NCBI RefSeq assembly: GCF_000423625.1 | Contig: NZ_AUII01000019.1 | Location: forward strand, 26,227 to 90,226 | Direction: 5' to 3' | Source of the DNA: Pseudonocardia asaccharolytica DSM 44247 = NBRC 16224 | GTDB taxonomy: Bacteria > Actinomycetota > Actinomycetes > Mycobacteriales > Pseudonocardiaceae | DNA: 64,000 bases | In this document: positions 44,117-53,178 of the stretch, piece by piece | Position numbering within the stretch: position 1 is the stretch's first letter | Layout of the letters: the number at the start of each line of letters is the position of its first letter | Made by a program: the position numbers and the translations under genes | Notes under the pieces: generated by a model | The model's input: the letters and a program-made list of their open reading frames with translations, nothing else | Told to the model about the DNA's origin: nothing | The model's database searches: none

Positions 44117-45000
44117 CGACCCATCGTGGCAGAGCCCCGCGAGCCCACCGAACCGGTGATCGACGCGGGCCGGCCCGGCACTCCGGCGGTCAGCTCGATC
44201 CGCTCGCCGCCGGGCACCGCCTCGGCGATCACCGGCACTCCGGCGAACGCCGGGCGGGAAAGCCGGAACTCGAACGACACGACCTGGCGGTCAGGGGCGT
44301 GGCGCCGCGGAAGCTCCAGCAGCAGCAGCGCGAGCAGGGGCCCGTGCACGACCAGGCCCGGGTAGCCCTCGACACCGGTGACGTAGGGCTCGTCGTAGTG
44401 GATGCGGTGGGCGTTGTAGGTCAGCGCGCTGAACCGGAACAGCAGCGCCGGGTCGGGATCGAGACGCAACCGCCACGTCCCCGGTGCGGCGGGCGGCGGC
44501 TCGGCCGCGACCGGCGCCTGCGCCGCGGCCTCGCCGAAGCCGTCGCGCTGGCTGCGGTAGACGATGTCCTGTTCCTCGACCAGCGCCACGGCACCGTCCT
44601 GGGTGAACTCGTGGCGCAGGGTCAGGAACAACATCGCGCCGCTGCGGCCGTGCTTGGGGGTCACCTCGAGCAGCGACGAGCGCCGCACCACCTCCGCGCC
44701 GATCCGCAACGGCTCGCGAAGCTCCATCCGGGCTCCGCCGAACATCCGGCGCCGGTCCGGGATCGGCGGCAGGAAATGCCCGTGCGCCGGGTGACCGTCG
44801 TCGCCGAGATCGGCGTGGGCGGGGTGTTCGAGGTGGTAGAACCAGTGCCAGCCCAGCGGGAGCGGGTCCCCGTCGGCCGCCACCGGCAGGGGCTGGTCGA
44901 GCAGCGCGGCGAACGCCTCGGCGGGCCAGCGGTCCAGCCGGGTGCTGGCCTCCACCGGCCCGGGCGACCACCCTGCCACGTACTCCGCCAGCTCGTTCAC
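44113..45000 (-). CDS. MaoC/HTD2-like acyl-CoA hydratase (mesaconyl-CoA hydratase family)
   Basis: 295 residues with two hot-dog halves: the first with HFLPPIPDRRRMFGGARM and LEVTPKHGRSGAMLF, the second with LLFRFSALTYNAHRIHYD and GYPGLVVHGPLLALLLLE, the latter the hydratase motif with catalytic Asp/His. Such proteins hydrate beta-unsaturated or C4 acyl-CoA thioesters. Coupled to tex by a 4-bp GTGA overlap although the functions are unrelated. The substrate is not known. Confidence 0.82.
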   Translation of the reverse strand: MNELAEYVAGWSPGPVEASTRLDRWPAEAFAALLDQPLPVAADGDPLPLGWHWFYHLEHPAHADLGDDGHPAHGHFLPPIPDRRRMFGGARMELREPLRIGAEVVRRSSLLEVTPKHGRSGAMLFLTLRHEFTQDGAVALVEEQDIVYRSQRDGFGEAAAQAPVAAEPPPAAPGTWRLRLDPDPALLFRFSALTYNAHRIHYDEPYVTGVEGYPGLVVHGPLLALLLLELPRRHAPDRQVVSFEFRLSRPAFAGVPVIAEAVPGGERIELTAGVPGRPASITGSVGSRGSATMGR

Positions 45001-45027
45001 GTTGCCAACCTCCGTTTTCGCTGATGG

Positions 45028-45085
45028 GACCCGCCTGTGAGTGCGTCACAGTGTTCGAACACTGTGACGCACTCACAGGCGGGTC
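45028..45085. terminator. 58-bp perfect palindrome, copy 3, holding a stop codon
   Basis: A perfect 58-bp palindrome with 29-nt arms and no loop, centre TTCGAA, core CTGTGAGTGCGTCACAG. Compared with copy 1 an A-T pair is replaced by a C-G pair on both arms, so base-pairing is kept. The TGA stop of the RNA methyltransferase gene (45073-45075 on the minus strand) lies within an arm. It is the likely terminator of that gene and lies 28 bp upstream of the hydratase start. Confidence 0.75.
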
Positions 45086-46251
45086 AGCGCAGCGATGCAC
45101 TCCACATGGTGGGTCATCGGGAAGGCGTCGAACGCACGCAGCTCGGCGAGCCGGTAGCCGCGTTCACCGAAGAGCGCGACGTCGCGGGCCAACGCCGCCG
45201 GGTCGCAGGCAATGTGGATGACGCGGCCCGGCGCGGCCGCGGCGAGCGCGTCGACCATGGTGCGTCCCAGGCCCTTGCGGGGCGGATCGGCGACGACGAC
45301 GTCGGGCCGCGCGCCGAGCCCGCCCAGCAGCCGCTCCACCTTGCCGACCCGCCAGCCGATCTGCGGGAGGTCGGCGAGCGCGGCCCGCCCGTCCTCGACG
45401 GCCCGGCGCGACGACTCCACGACGGTGACCCTGCCCTCGCGGCCGACCTGGTCGGCGAGCACGGCGGCGAACAGCCCGACGCCGCCGTAGAGGTCCCACG
45501 CGGTGCCACCGCGCGGCGCCGTGGCCCACTCGGCGACGGTCTCCGCCAGCACGTCGGCCAGTGCGGGATGCACCTGCCAGAACACGCCGGGCGACAGCTG
45601 CCACTCCCGGCCCGCGGCCCGCGCCACGACGGGACCGGGACGGCCGTCGACGTGGCGCCTGCCGTCGCCGTCCCGGGCCACCTCGAACTCGGTGCCGGGA
45701 GGGAACCCGTCGGCCAGCACCGGCTCGAGCAGCCCTGCGGGAGCGATGGGACAGTCCGCGATCGGCAGGACGTCGTGGCTGCGGTGGGCGCGCAGGCCCG
45801 GCCTGCCCTCGGCGTCCACCGCAAGACGTACCCTGCTGCGCCACCCCAGCGCCCCGCCGGGCAGCTCCGTCACGGTCACGTCGCTGTCGAGACCGGCGAG
45901 CCTGCGCAGCTGCTCGCGCACCACCTCGGTCTTGAGTGCGCGCTGCGTGGCCGGGGTGGCGTGCTGCAGATCGCAGCCGCCGCAGCCGCCCGCGCGCGCC
46001 CACGGGCACGGCGGCTCGACCCGGCCGGGATGGGCGTCGAGCACGCCGATGGCCTCGGCCCGGCAGAACGATCCGCCGCCGTCCTCGGTGACCACGGCAC
46101 GCACCCGTTCACCGGGCAGCGCGTGCCGGACGAACACCACCCGTCCCTCGTGCCGGGCCACACAGTGCCCGCCGTGCGCGATGGGACCGATCTGCAGCTC
46201 CAGCACCCGGTCGGTCCAGTCGAGCGCAGTCCGGGCCTGCCTAGCGGGCAC
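45073..46251 (-). CDS. Class I SAM-dependent RNA (uracil-C5) methyltransferase, TrmA/RumA family
   Basis: 392 residues. N-terminal TRAM-like region (LELQIGPIAHGGHCVARHEGR), the iron-sulfur Cys cluster PCPWARAGGCGGCDLQH, the SAM loop WDLYGGVGLFAAVLA, DPPRKGLG, and the catalytic Cys in IHIACDPAAL with the base Glu in HHVECIAAL. It methylates uridine in rRNA or tRNA. The position next to an APC permease and TrkA pair matches M. tuberculosis Rv2689c. GTG start; 11-bp overlap with the permease gene. Confidence 0.9.
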   Translation of the reverse strand: MPARQARTALDWTDRVLELQIGPIAHGGHCVARHEGRVVFVRHALPGERVRAVVTEDGGGSFCRAEAIGVLDAHPGRVEPPCPWARAGGCGGCDLQHATPATQRALKTEVVREQLRRLAGLDSDVTVTELPGGALGWRSRVRLAVDAEGRPGLRAHRSHDVLPIADCPIAPAGLLEPVLADGFPPGTEFEVARDGDGRRHVDGRPGPVVARAAGREWQLSPGVFWQVHPALADVLAETVAEWATAPRGGTAWDLYGGVGLFAAVLADQVGREGRVTVVESSRRAVEDGRAALADLPQIGWRVGKVERLLGGLGARPDVVVADPPRKGLGRTMVDALAAAAPGRVIHIACDPAALARDVALFGERGYRLAELRAFDAFPMTHHVECIAALTRL

Positions 46252-48295
46252 GATCGCCCCGCTTCGCGCCCGCCCGCGCGCGCTCGCCGCGGGACTCGCC
46301 GGTCAGCTGCTCCAGTGCCGGGTAGCCGCGGCGCGAGGAACCCGGCGCCGGTGGCGGAGTGCGTTTCGCCGCGTGTTTGGACGACTCCAGCTGCCACGGC
46401 ACGCTGGTCACCATCACCCCCGGCTGGAACAGCAAACGACCCTTGAGCCGAAGCGCGCTCTGGTTGTGCAGGATCTGTTCCCACCAGCGCCCGACGACGT
46501 ACTCCGGGATGAACACGGTCACCACATCGCGCGGGTTGTCGCCGCGGATGCGTTTGACGTAGTCCAGCACCGGCCGGGTGATCTCCCGGTAGGGCGATTC
46601 CACGACCTTCAGCGGAACGGGCAGCTTGCGGGCGGCCCAGTCGGCCATCAATCGTTTCGTATCAGCGTCGTCGACGTTGACGGTGACCCCCTCGAGGACG
46701 TCCGGCCGGGTGGCTCGGGCATAGGCGATGGCGCGCAGGGTGGGCTTGTGCAGTGTCGAGACCAGCACGATCGCGTGGTTGCGCGAGGGCAGTACGGTAT
46801 CGGCCTCGCCTGCCCGCAGCTCCTCGGTCACCCGGTCGTAGTGGTGCTGGATCGCCTTCATCAGCAGGAAGAAGCCGATCATGCCGAGGATCGCGATCCA
46901 GGCACCGAGGGCGAACTTCGTGATCAGCACGGTGACCAGCACGATCCCGGTCAGCACCGCGCCGAAGCCGTTGATGGCCTGCGCCCGGCGCATCCGCAGC
47001 CGCTCCTGCCCGTCGGTCTCGGTGGCCAGCAGTCGGCGCCAGTGCCGCACCATGCCGGTCTGGCTGAGGGTGAACGACACGAACACGCCGACGGTGTAGA
47101 GCGGGATGAGCCGGGTGACCTCCGCCCCGAAGCCGATCACCAGCACGCTCGCGAAACCGGCCAGCAGCAGGATGCCGTTGGAGAAGGCCAGCCGGTCGCC
47201 GCGGGTGTGCAGCTGACGGGGCAGGTAGCGGTCCTGCGACAGGATCGACCCGAGCACCGGGAACCCGTTGAACGCGGTGTTCGCGGCGAGCACCAGGATC
47301 AGCGCGGTGAACACGAGAACGAAGAAGAACCCGGCCCGGAAGTCGCCGAACACGACGTCGGCGAGCTGGGCGATCAGGGTCTGCTGCTCGTAGCCGGGTG
47401 CGCCGGGGAACTGCACGTCCGGGTCCTCGGCGAGCTGTGCCCCGGTCAGCCGGGCCAGCACGATCAGGCCCATGAACATCGTCACGGCGATCAGACCGAG
47501 CATCGTCAGTGTGGCCGCGGCGTTACGGGACTTGGGCTTGCGGAACGCGGGCACGCCGTTGCTGATCGCCTCGACGCCGGTCAGGGCGGCGGCGCCCTGG
47601 GTGAACGAGCGGAGCACGAGCAGCGCCAGCGCCAGCCCGGTGAACGAGTCTCCGGTCGCCACCATGTGCAGATCGGCGCTGGCCGCCCGCACCTCGTCGC
47701 CCATCAGCAGGATCCGGGTGAGACCCCAGATGATCATAGCGATGATCCCGGTCAGGAACGCGTAGGTCGGGATCGCGAACGTGGTTCCCGACTCCCGCAC
47801 GCCGCGCAGGTTCATCGCGGTCAGCAGCGCGATCGCCGCCACGGCGAACGGGACCCGGTGGTCGGCCACGAACGGCACCAGCGCACCGAGGTTCGCCATC
47901 GCCGAGGAGATCGACACCGCGACCGTCAACGTGTAGTCGACCAGCAGCGCGCTGGCGACGGTGAGCCCCGCGTTGCGGCCGAGGTTGACCGTCGCCACCT
48001 CGTAGTCCCCGCCCCCGGACGGGTAGGCCTGCACGTTCTGCCGGTAGCTGGTGACCACGGTGAGCATCACCACCGCGACCGTCGCCCCGATCCACGGCGA
48101 GAACGCGTAGTACGACAACCCCGCGGCCGACAGCGTCAGCAGGATCTCCTCGGGGGCGTAGGCCACCGACGACAGCGCGTCCGAGGCGAACACCGGCAGA
48201 GCGATCCGCTTCGGCAACAGGGTATGGGCGAGACGGTCGCTGCGCTGCGGCCGACCGACCAGGATCCGCTTCACCGCGACGGCGAGCTTGGGCAC
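46241..48295 (-). CDS. APC-superfamily permease, possible potassium or amino-acid transporter
   Basis: 684 residues. Twelve or so helices follow SDALSSVAYAPEEILLTL and YPSGGGDYEVA, motifs of the KUP/KimA-like APC branch, with a cytosolic C-terminal domain (about 500-650) of USP-like character. Adjacent divergent trkA-type genes suggest potassium transport, and the arrangement matches Rv2690c-Rv2692 of M. tuberculosis. The transported ion is inferred. TAGGCT (complement of 48303-48308) lies 7 nt before the GTG start, indicating a leaderless transcript. Confidence 0.85.
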   Translation of the reverse strand: MPKLAVAVKRILVGRPQRSDRLAHTLLPKRIALPVFASDALSSVAYAPEEILLTLSAAGLSYYAFSPWIGATVAVVMLTVVTSYRQNVQAYPSGGGDYEVATVNLGRNAGLTVASALLVDYTLTVAVSISSAMANLGALVPFVADHRVPFAVAAIALLTAMNLRGVRESGTTFAIPTYAFLTGIIAMIIWGLTRILLMGDEVRAASADLHMVATGDSFTGLALALLVLRSFTQGAAALTGVEAISNGVPAFRKPKSRNAAATLTMLGLIAVTMFMGLIVLARLTGAQLAEDPDVQFPGAPGYEQQTLIAQLADVVFGDFRAGFFFVLVFTALILVLAANTAFNGFPVLGSILSQDRYLPRQLHTRGDRLAFSNGILLLAGFASVLVIGFGAEVTRLIPLYTVGVFVSFTLSQTGMVRHWRRLLATETDGQERLRMRRAQAINGFGAVLTGIVLVTVLITKFALGAWIAILGMIGFFLLMKAIQHHYDRVTEELRAGEADTVLPSRNHAIVLVSTLHKPTLRAIAYARATRPDVLEGVTVNVDDADTKRLMADWAARKLPVPLKVVESPYREITRPVLDYVKRIRGDNPRDVVTVFIPEYVVGRWWEQILHNQSALRLKGRLLFQPGVMVTSVPWQLESSKHAAKRTPPPAPGSSRRGYPALEQLTGESRGERARAGAKRGDRAR

Positions 48296-48419
48296 GTGCG
48301 GCAGCCTATGCTCACCCGTCGGCGTCGACTCGACGGCGTGACACGCTCGAGATCCATGAGCTCGCCGAGCGGGCTACCGTGCGGTCCATCGGGGTTTTCG
48401 CCACAAGGAGGGCACCGCG

Positions 48420-49082
48420 ATGTACGTCGTGATCATGGGTTGTGGACGGGTCGGTGCCGGGCTTGCGACCGGCCTGGAGCGGCTCGGCCACGAGGTCGCC
48501 GTGATCGACCACAACCCGCAGGCATTCCGCAGGCTGGGCACGGATTTCCGGGGCCGCCAGGTCGTCGGGGAGGGATACCACCGCGACGTCCTCGTCGAGG
48601 CGGGTGCGCAGAAGGCGAAGGCGTTCGCCGCCGTCTCCAGCGGGGACAACTCCAACATCATCTCTGCCCGGGTGGCCCGGGAGGCCTTCGGCGTCGAGCG
48701 CGTCGTCGCCCGCATCTACGACGCCAAGCGGGCCGCCGTCTACGAGCGCCTCGGCATCCCGACCGTGGCGACCGTGCCGTGGAGCACCGACCGGCTGATG
48801 CGCATGCTGCTCCCCGACTGGGTGGCCACCGCATGGCGCGAGCCCTCCGGGACCGTTGCAGTGCTGCCGCTACCCACCCATGAGGGCTGGCTCGGACGGC
48901 CGGTGCGCGAACTCGAGGAGGCCGCGGGCTGCCGGGTCGCGTTCATCGTCCGGTTCGGCACCGGACTGCTGCCCAAACCCGACACGGTGGTGCAGGCCGA
49001 GGACATGGTGTACGTGGCGGCGGTGTCCGGCACGATCAGCGATGTGACGGCGACGGCCGCGGCCCCGCCGCAGGAAGGTTGA
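48420..49082 (+). CDS. ceoB: TrkA-family potassium uptake regulatory protein, first of pair
   Basis: 220 residues. The Rossmann NAD-binding loop is MGCGRVGAGLATGL with the acidic residue in VAVIDHNP, a TrkA-N domain to about 140, and a TrkA-C domain (WLGRPVRELEEAAGCRVAFI). It gates a K+ transporter in response to nucleotides. A CAAGGAGGG ribosome site precedes the ATG. The following trkA gene starts 8 bp after the stop, so they form an operon divergent from the APC permease; named by synteny with Rv2691. Confidence 0.9.
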   Translation: MYVVIMGCGRVGAGLATGLERLGHEVAVIDHNPQAFRRLGTDFRGRQVVGEGYHRDVLVEAGAQKAKAFAAVSSGDNSNIISARVAREAFGVERVVARIYDAKRAAVYERLGIPTVATVPWSTDRLMRMLLPDWVATAWREPSGTVAVLPLPTHEGWLGRPVRELEEAAGCRVAFIVRFGTGLLPKPDTVVQAEDMVYVAAVSGTISDVTATAAAPPQEG

Positions 49083-49090
49083 GGGGCGCG

Positions 49091-49747
49091 ATGCGGGTAG
49101 CGATCGCAGGTGCGGGGGCGGTCGGTCGATCGATCGCGCTCGAGCTCGTGGAGAACAAGCACCAGGTCATGCTCATCGAGCGCGACCTGTCCCAGATCGA
49201 GCCCGAATCCGTCGAACCGGCCGAGTGGGTGCACGCGGACGCGTGCGAGCTCGCCTCCCTGGAGGAGGCCGGGCTGGAGAACTGCGACGTCGTCATCGCC
49301 GCCACCGGCGACGACAAGGTCAACCTCGTGGTGTCGCTGCTGGCCAAGACGGAGTTCGCGGTGCGCCGCGTCGTCGCCAGGGTGAACGACCCGCGCAACG
49401 AATGGCTGTTCGGCGAGAACTGGGGGGTCGACGTGGCGGTGTCCACCCCGCGGCTGCTCGCGGCGCTGGTGGAGGAGGCCGTCGCGGTCGGCGACCTGGT
49501 CCGGCTGATGACCTTCCGGCAGGGGCAGGCCAACCTCGTCGAGGTCACGCTGCCGGACGACACCCCGCTCGGCGGGCGGCCCGTCGGGTCGGTGCGGCTG
49601 CCCGCCGACTCCGCGCTCGTCGTGATCCTCCGCGGCGGCCGGGTGATCGTCCCGGAACGCGACGACGCGTTCGAACCCGGCGACGAGCTGCTGTTCGTGG
49701 CGACCTCGGCGGTCGAGGCGGATATCCGCGCGGCGCTGCAGCGATGA
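49091..49747 (+). CDS. ceoC: TrkA-family potassium uptake regulatory protein, second of pair
   Basis: 218 residues. NAD loop IAGAGAVGRSIALELV, acidic residue in VMLIERDL, then a TrkA-C domain (EVTLPDDTPLGGRPVGSVRLP). It is a paralogue of the protein before it and probably forms a mixed ring with it at the transporter. ATG at 49091 with GAGGGG upstream; named by synteny with Rv2692. Convergent with the DUF3159 gene with a 4-bp gap. Confidence 0.9.
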   Translation: MRVAIAGAGAVGRSIALELVENKHQVMLIERDLSQIEPESVEPAEWVHADACELASLEEAGLENCDVVIAATGDDKVNLVVSLLAKTEFAVRRVVARVNDPRNEWLFGENWGVDVAVSTPRLLAALVEEAVAVGDLVRLMTFRQGQANLVEVTLPDDTPLGGRPVGSVRLPADSALVVILRGGRVIVPERDDAFEPGDELLFVATSAVEADIRAALQR

Positions 49748-49751
49748 GGCG

Positions 49752-50453
49752 TCAGGCGCCGCCGGGCTCGGGCGACGGCCGTCGGGCCCGGCGCACCGCC
49801 CAGAAGGTCACCAACAGCGCCACCCCGAACAGGGGGTAGCCCATCAGCAGCCGGGCGACCCCCAGCCAGTCGGCCTCATCGACCCGGTAGAGCCAGCCCT
49901 GCACGACCAGCCGGGCGCCGAACACCACCGCCCATAGCAGGCTGGCGAGAGTGTAGGCGCGCAGCAGCCGCCGGTCGCGGCGCCACCCGTGCCCGTCGCC
50001 GTTGATCGCGTGCCACACGACCCCGGCCAGTGGCCAGCGCACGGCGGCCGAACCCAGGAACGCCAGGCAGAGGACCCCGCTGTAGATCAGCCCGGGAAGG
50101 TAGAAATCGCGGGCCTCACCCGTGCGGTTGGCCAGGAACGCGCACACCCCGACGGCGATCAGCCCCGAGATCGCGGGCTGCAGCGCGTCCCGGCGCACCA
50201 GCCGCACCACCGCGATGAGCCCGCCTGCCCCCAGCGCCGCGATGAGCGCGACCTGCAGCCCGGCGAGAATGTTGACCGGGATGAAGACGGCCACCGGGAT
50301 CGACGAGTAGACGACGCCGGCGATCCCGCCCATCTGCTCCAGGATCGAGGGTGCCGGGGCCCGCTCCCGGGGCGGCGCGCCCGGTTCGACGGCGGGGAAC
50401 TGCTCGGTCGGCTCGTCGTCGGTGTGGCGGACTGCGCGCTGGGATCTGATCAC
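49752..50453 (-). CDS. DUF3159 membrane protein
   Basis: 233 residues with five to six membrane helices: SSIPVAVFIPVNILAGLQVAL, AISGLIAVGVCAFLANRTG and LLRAYTLASLLWAVVFGARL are typical of DUF3159. The cytoplasmic N-terminus (about 35 residues) is charged. Function unknown; conserved beside TrkA genes in actinobacteria (cf. Rv2693c). The GTG start overlaps the OB-fold gene's stop (GTGA), so the two are translationally coupled. Confidence 0.9.
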   Translation of the reverse strand: MIRSQRAVRHTDDEPTEQFPAVEPGAPPRERAPAPSILEQMGGIAGVVYSSIPVAVFIPVNILAGLQVALIAALGAGGLIAVVRLVRRDALQPAISGLIAVGVCAFLANRTGEARDFYLPGLIYSGVLCLAFLGSAAVRWPLAGVVWHAINGDGHGWRRDRRLLRAYTLASLLWAVVFGARLVVQGWLYRVDEADWLGVARLLMGYPLFGVALLVTFWAVRRARRPSPEPGGA

Positions 50454-50827
50454 TGGGCCTGGCAGATCTCGTAGTACGGGTTGTAGATGACCTTCCGCCC
50501 GTCGCGTTCGGCGATCCGCCCCCGGACCCGCATGGTCCGACCCGGCTCGATGCCCGGGATCCGGCGTCTGCCCATCCAGATCAGGGTGACTCCCTCGGTG
50601 CCGTCGAACAGCTCTGCCTCCAGCGAGGCCTCGGCCTCCTGCGGGCAGAACTCCACACTGCGGAGCCTGCCCAGCATGGTGACCTCCTGACCCGAGACGC
50701 AGTCGCTGGCGCGCTGCGCCCCGGACCGCTCGGAGTCCTCCGAGAGCGCATCGGCGTCGAGTGTCTCGACGTCGCTGGTCAGTTTCCGGAGCATACGGCG
50801 GAAAGGCCCACCGTCCGTGCTGCCCAT
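50450..50827 (-). CDS. OB-fold nucleic-acid-binding domain protein
   Basis: 125 residues from the ATG at 50827 with AAGGAGAGAG upstream. The OB-fold strands are seen in VTMLGRLRSVEFCPQ, ASLEAELFDGTEGVTLIWMG and GRTMRVRGRIAERDGRKVIY, followed by a conserved NPYYE tail. It resembles the Rv2694c group, thought to bind nucleic acid; the role is untested. Coupled to DUF3159 downstream and 79 bp after DUF3710. Confidence 0.88.
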   Translation of the reverse strand: MGSTDGGPFRRMLRKLTSDVETLDADALSEDSERSGAQRASDCVSGQEVTMLGRLRSVEFCPQEAEASLEAELFDGTEGVTLIWMGRRRIPGIEPGRTMRVRGRIAERDGRKVIYNPYYEICQAQ

Positions 50828-50906
50828 CTCTCTCCTTGGCTGCTCGGGCGCGGGCCGGCTTCGTCGCAGCGGCCGCGACCCTGCATAGGGTAACGCGCGA
50901 GAATCC

Positions 50907-52088
50907 TCAATTGTGCCCGTGACCAGGGCGATGGTGCCGTCCGGACGCACGTTCCAGCGCGGCGAACCGGACCGTCGGATCGTCGGCAAGGTACGCCAGC
51001 GCCGGCAGGCCGCCGGGCCCCGGCCGGGGTGCCGGTGCCGCGGGAGACTCCTCCTCGTCGTCGGGCCGGGAGTGCCGCCCGTGCCGGGTCGGCGCGGGCG
51101 CCGGTGTGGACGCCGCGGTCGGCGGCGTGAGCACCGGCAGCGGTCCGGTCGGCACGGAGTCGGTGTCCGGGTCGGACACCGTACCCAGCACCGGGTTCGC
51201 GACCGGGTCGGGCCCGGCCGGACGCGACAGCGCAGGGAACATCTGGGTCTGCGTCGTGGCCAGCTCGGGATCGGGGGCGCGGCGGCGCCCGCCGGGACGC
51301 GCGCCGGCCGGCGGCCGGAACGGGACGACGCCGGGGCCCACGGCGCGGCGCCTGCGTCTCCCGGCCCGCGGGGCAGCAGTCAGTCTGGGCAGCGGGGACG
51401 TGGTCTCGAGGTCCGGCCCCGGCACGGCCGCCTCGGCAGCCGCCGCCTCGGCAGCCGCCGCCTCCGCAGCCGCCTGCTGCTCCTTCAGATGCGCCGGCAG
51501 CTCCAGGGGCAGCACCGTACGCGGCGGATACGGCGAGCGGCCCCGCACGACGACGGTGCCGTGCAGCATGCGGCGCAGCTCGGCGTCGAGGTCGACGGCG
51601 TGTTGCACCGGACCGGTGGCGACGCCGTAGAGCATCCACCGGGACCCGTCGACGCCCACGAACACCGACGAGGCGCCCTGGGTATGGGCGCGCAGCTCCC
51701 GGCCCCAGTCGCCCTGGAACGACCGAACCTGGGCGCCGCCGTCGCGCAGCGACGTCTCGATCTCCTTGGCCAGCTCCGGCCACAGCCGCGACGAGCGGGG
51801 CGCGGCCAGCGCGCTCACCGACAACCGTCCCTCGGGCAGCGCCACGTGCACGGCCTGCAACCGCCCGTTGGCCGTCGGCTCCACACTGACCGTGCCTCGG
51901 TCGGGGAGCGGCACCTGCAGGGCTCCGAAATCGAGCCGGGCGGCGGGGTCGTCGGTCTCGGGGTCGAGGTCGGAGATGTCGAACGGCCCGAACGGCGGAC
52001 GTTCGGTCTCCTCGTCGACGGCGACCGGTCCGGGCCCCACGCCGATCGATCCGAGCTCGTCCAGGGAGCCACGGTTGCGCGCAGCCAC
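50907..52088 (-). CDS. DUF3710 protein with long disordered C-terminus
   Basis: 393 residues. The first 200 match DUF3710 (DFGALQVPLPDRGTVSVEP, GRLSVSALAAPRSSRLWPEL, WMLYGVATGPVQHA). The rest is an Ala/Pro/Arg-rich, probably disordered tail including an EAAAAEAAAAEAA run made by 15-bp tandem repeats at about 51430-51475. Function unknown; matches Rv2696c in position. The GTG start overlaps the dut stop (TAGTG), so translation is coupled. Confidence 0.85.
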   Translation of the reverse strand: MAARNRGSLDELGSIGVGPGPVAVDEETERPPFGPFDISDLDPETDDPAARLDFGALQVPLPDRGTVSVEPTANGRLQAVHVALPEGRLSVSALAAPRSSRLWPELAKEIETSLRDGGAQVRSFQGDWGRELRAHTQGASSVFVGVDGSRWMLYGVATGPVQHAVDLDAELRRMLHGTVVVRGRSPYPPRTVLPLELPAHLKEQQAAAEAAAAEAAAAEAAVPGPDLETTSPLPRLTAAPRAGRRRRRAVGPGVVPFRPPAGARPGGRRRAPDPELATTQTQMFPALSRPAGPDPVANPVLGTVSDPDTDSVPTGPLPVLTPPTAASTPAPAPTRHGRHSRPDDEEESPAAPAPRPGPGGLPALAYLADDPTVRFAALERASGRHHRPGHGHN

Positions 52089-52633
52089 TACGGCGACTCC
52101 CCTACGGTCCCGCGGTCGGCAGGCGCGTCGAGCCGGTCGTGCCCGCCGGTCGACCCGTAGCCGCCGGCCCCACGGTCGGAGCCCGGCAGTTCGGCGACCT
52201 CGACGAACCGCACCCGTTCCACCCGCTGCACGATGAGCTGCGCGATGCGGTCACCACGGCGGAGCACCAGCTCGTGGCGCGGGTCGTGGTTGATCAGGCA
52301 GACCCGGATCTCGCCGCGATACCCGGCATCGATCGTGCCCGGGGTGTTGACGACCGAGAGCCCGGCGCGGGCGGCGAGCCCGGAGCGGGGATGGACGAAC
52401 CCGGCGTAGCCGCTGGGCAGGGCGATGGCCAGCCCGGTACCGACGACGGTGCGCTCGCCCGGCGGGAGCGCGAGGTCGCTCGTCGTGACAAGGTCCACAC
52501 CCGCGTCGTCGGCGCGGGCGTAGGCGGGGACGGGGACATCCGGGTCGAGCCGGGTGAGCAGGACGTCGAGCGGACGATCGACGAACGGCTCGGCGGGCGG
52601 CTCGTGCGGGGGAGCATCGACGGGGCCGGGCAC
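52088..52633 (-). CDS. dut: dUTP pyrophosphatase
   Basis: 181 residues from a GTG at 52633, with an ATG-type start at 52678 not excluded. All five motifs are present: [28 protein letters not shown]-like [24 protein letters not shown] and the C-terminal [11 protein letters not shown] that closes over the nucleotide. It hydrolyses dUTP to dUMP, preventing uracil in DNA. First gene of the dut-DUF3710-OB-DUF3159 run, as in mycobacteria; divergent from DUF3093. Confidence 0.93.
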   Translation of the reverse strand: MPGPVDAPPHEPPAEPFVDRPLDVLLTRLDPDVPVPAYARADDAGVDLVTTSDLALPPGERTVVGTGLAIALPSGYAGFVHPRSGLAARAGLSVVNTPGTIDAGYRGEIRVCLINHDPRHELVLRRGDRIAQLIVQRVERVRFVEVAELPGSDRGAGGYGSTGGHDRLDAPADRGTVGESP

Positions 52634-52659
52634 GACGAGCGAGGCTACCCTCAGCGTTC

Positions 52660-53145
52660 GTGAGCAAGCACCCGTCATCCCCGAACTCTGCGACGTCCGG
52701 CCGTGCTGCGTTCGACGAGCGGTTGTCCGTCCCCTGGTGGTGGTACCCCCCGGTGATCGGTATCGGCGTCCTGCTGGGCGCGGAGATCCACATGGGCTAC
52801 CCGGGGCTGCGTTCGTGGATCGGGTATGCGGTCGTGATCCCGCTCCTGGTCGCGGCGCTGGTCTGGCTGGGCAGCAGCAGGGTCCAGGTCGCAGGTGGGG
52901 AGTTGCGGGCGGGGCGGGCCCGGGTGCCGCTGCGCTTCATCGGGCGCACCGAGATCGTGCACCGGCCGGACAAGCAGGTCGCGCTGGGCCCCGAGCTCGA
53001 CCCCATGGCCTATCTGCTGCACCGGGCCTGGGTCGGCCCGGTCCTGCGGATCGAGCTGCTCGATCCGCAGGACCCGACTCCCTACTGGATCGTCAGCACG
53101 CGCGATCCGGAGGGCCTGGTCGCCGCGCTGGCCCACGACCGTTGA
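52660..53145 (+). CDS. DUF3093 membrane protein
   Basis: 161 residues. Two membrane helices ([20 protein letters not shown] and [19 protein letters not shown]) are followed by a cytosolic domain ([37 protein letters not shown]) typical of DUF3093. Unknown role; conserved beside dut (cf. Rv2698). TACCCT at 52646-52651 lies 8 nt before the GTG start, the leaderless pattern. Confidence 0.88.
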   Translation: MSKHPSSPNSATSGRAAFDERLSVPWWWYPPVIGIGVLLGAEIHMGYPGLRSWIGYAVVIPLLVAALVWLGSSRVQVAGGELRAGRARVPLRFIGRTEIVHRPDKQVALGPELDPMAYLLHRAWVGPVLRIELLDPQDPTPYWIVSTRDPEGLVAALAHDR

Positions 53146-53178
53146 ACGGCGTCGGCCGGCGGCACACCGCAGCTCGCG

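Noticed and set aside
45503..48883. Very long open frame (1126 codons) on the + strand across the APC permease and RNA methyltransferase genes
   Set aside because: Composition (Gln, His, Arg, Gly-rich) is that of an antisense shadow. It crosses several well-supported minus-strand genes.
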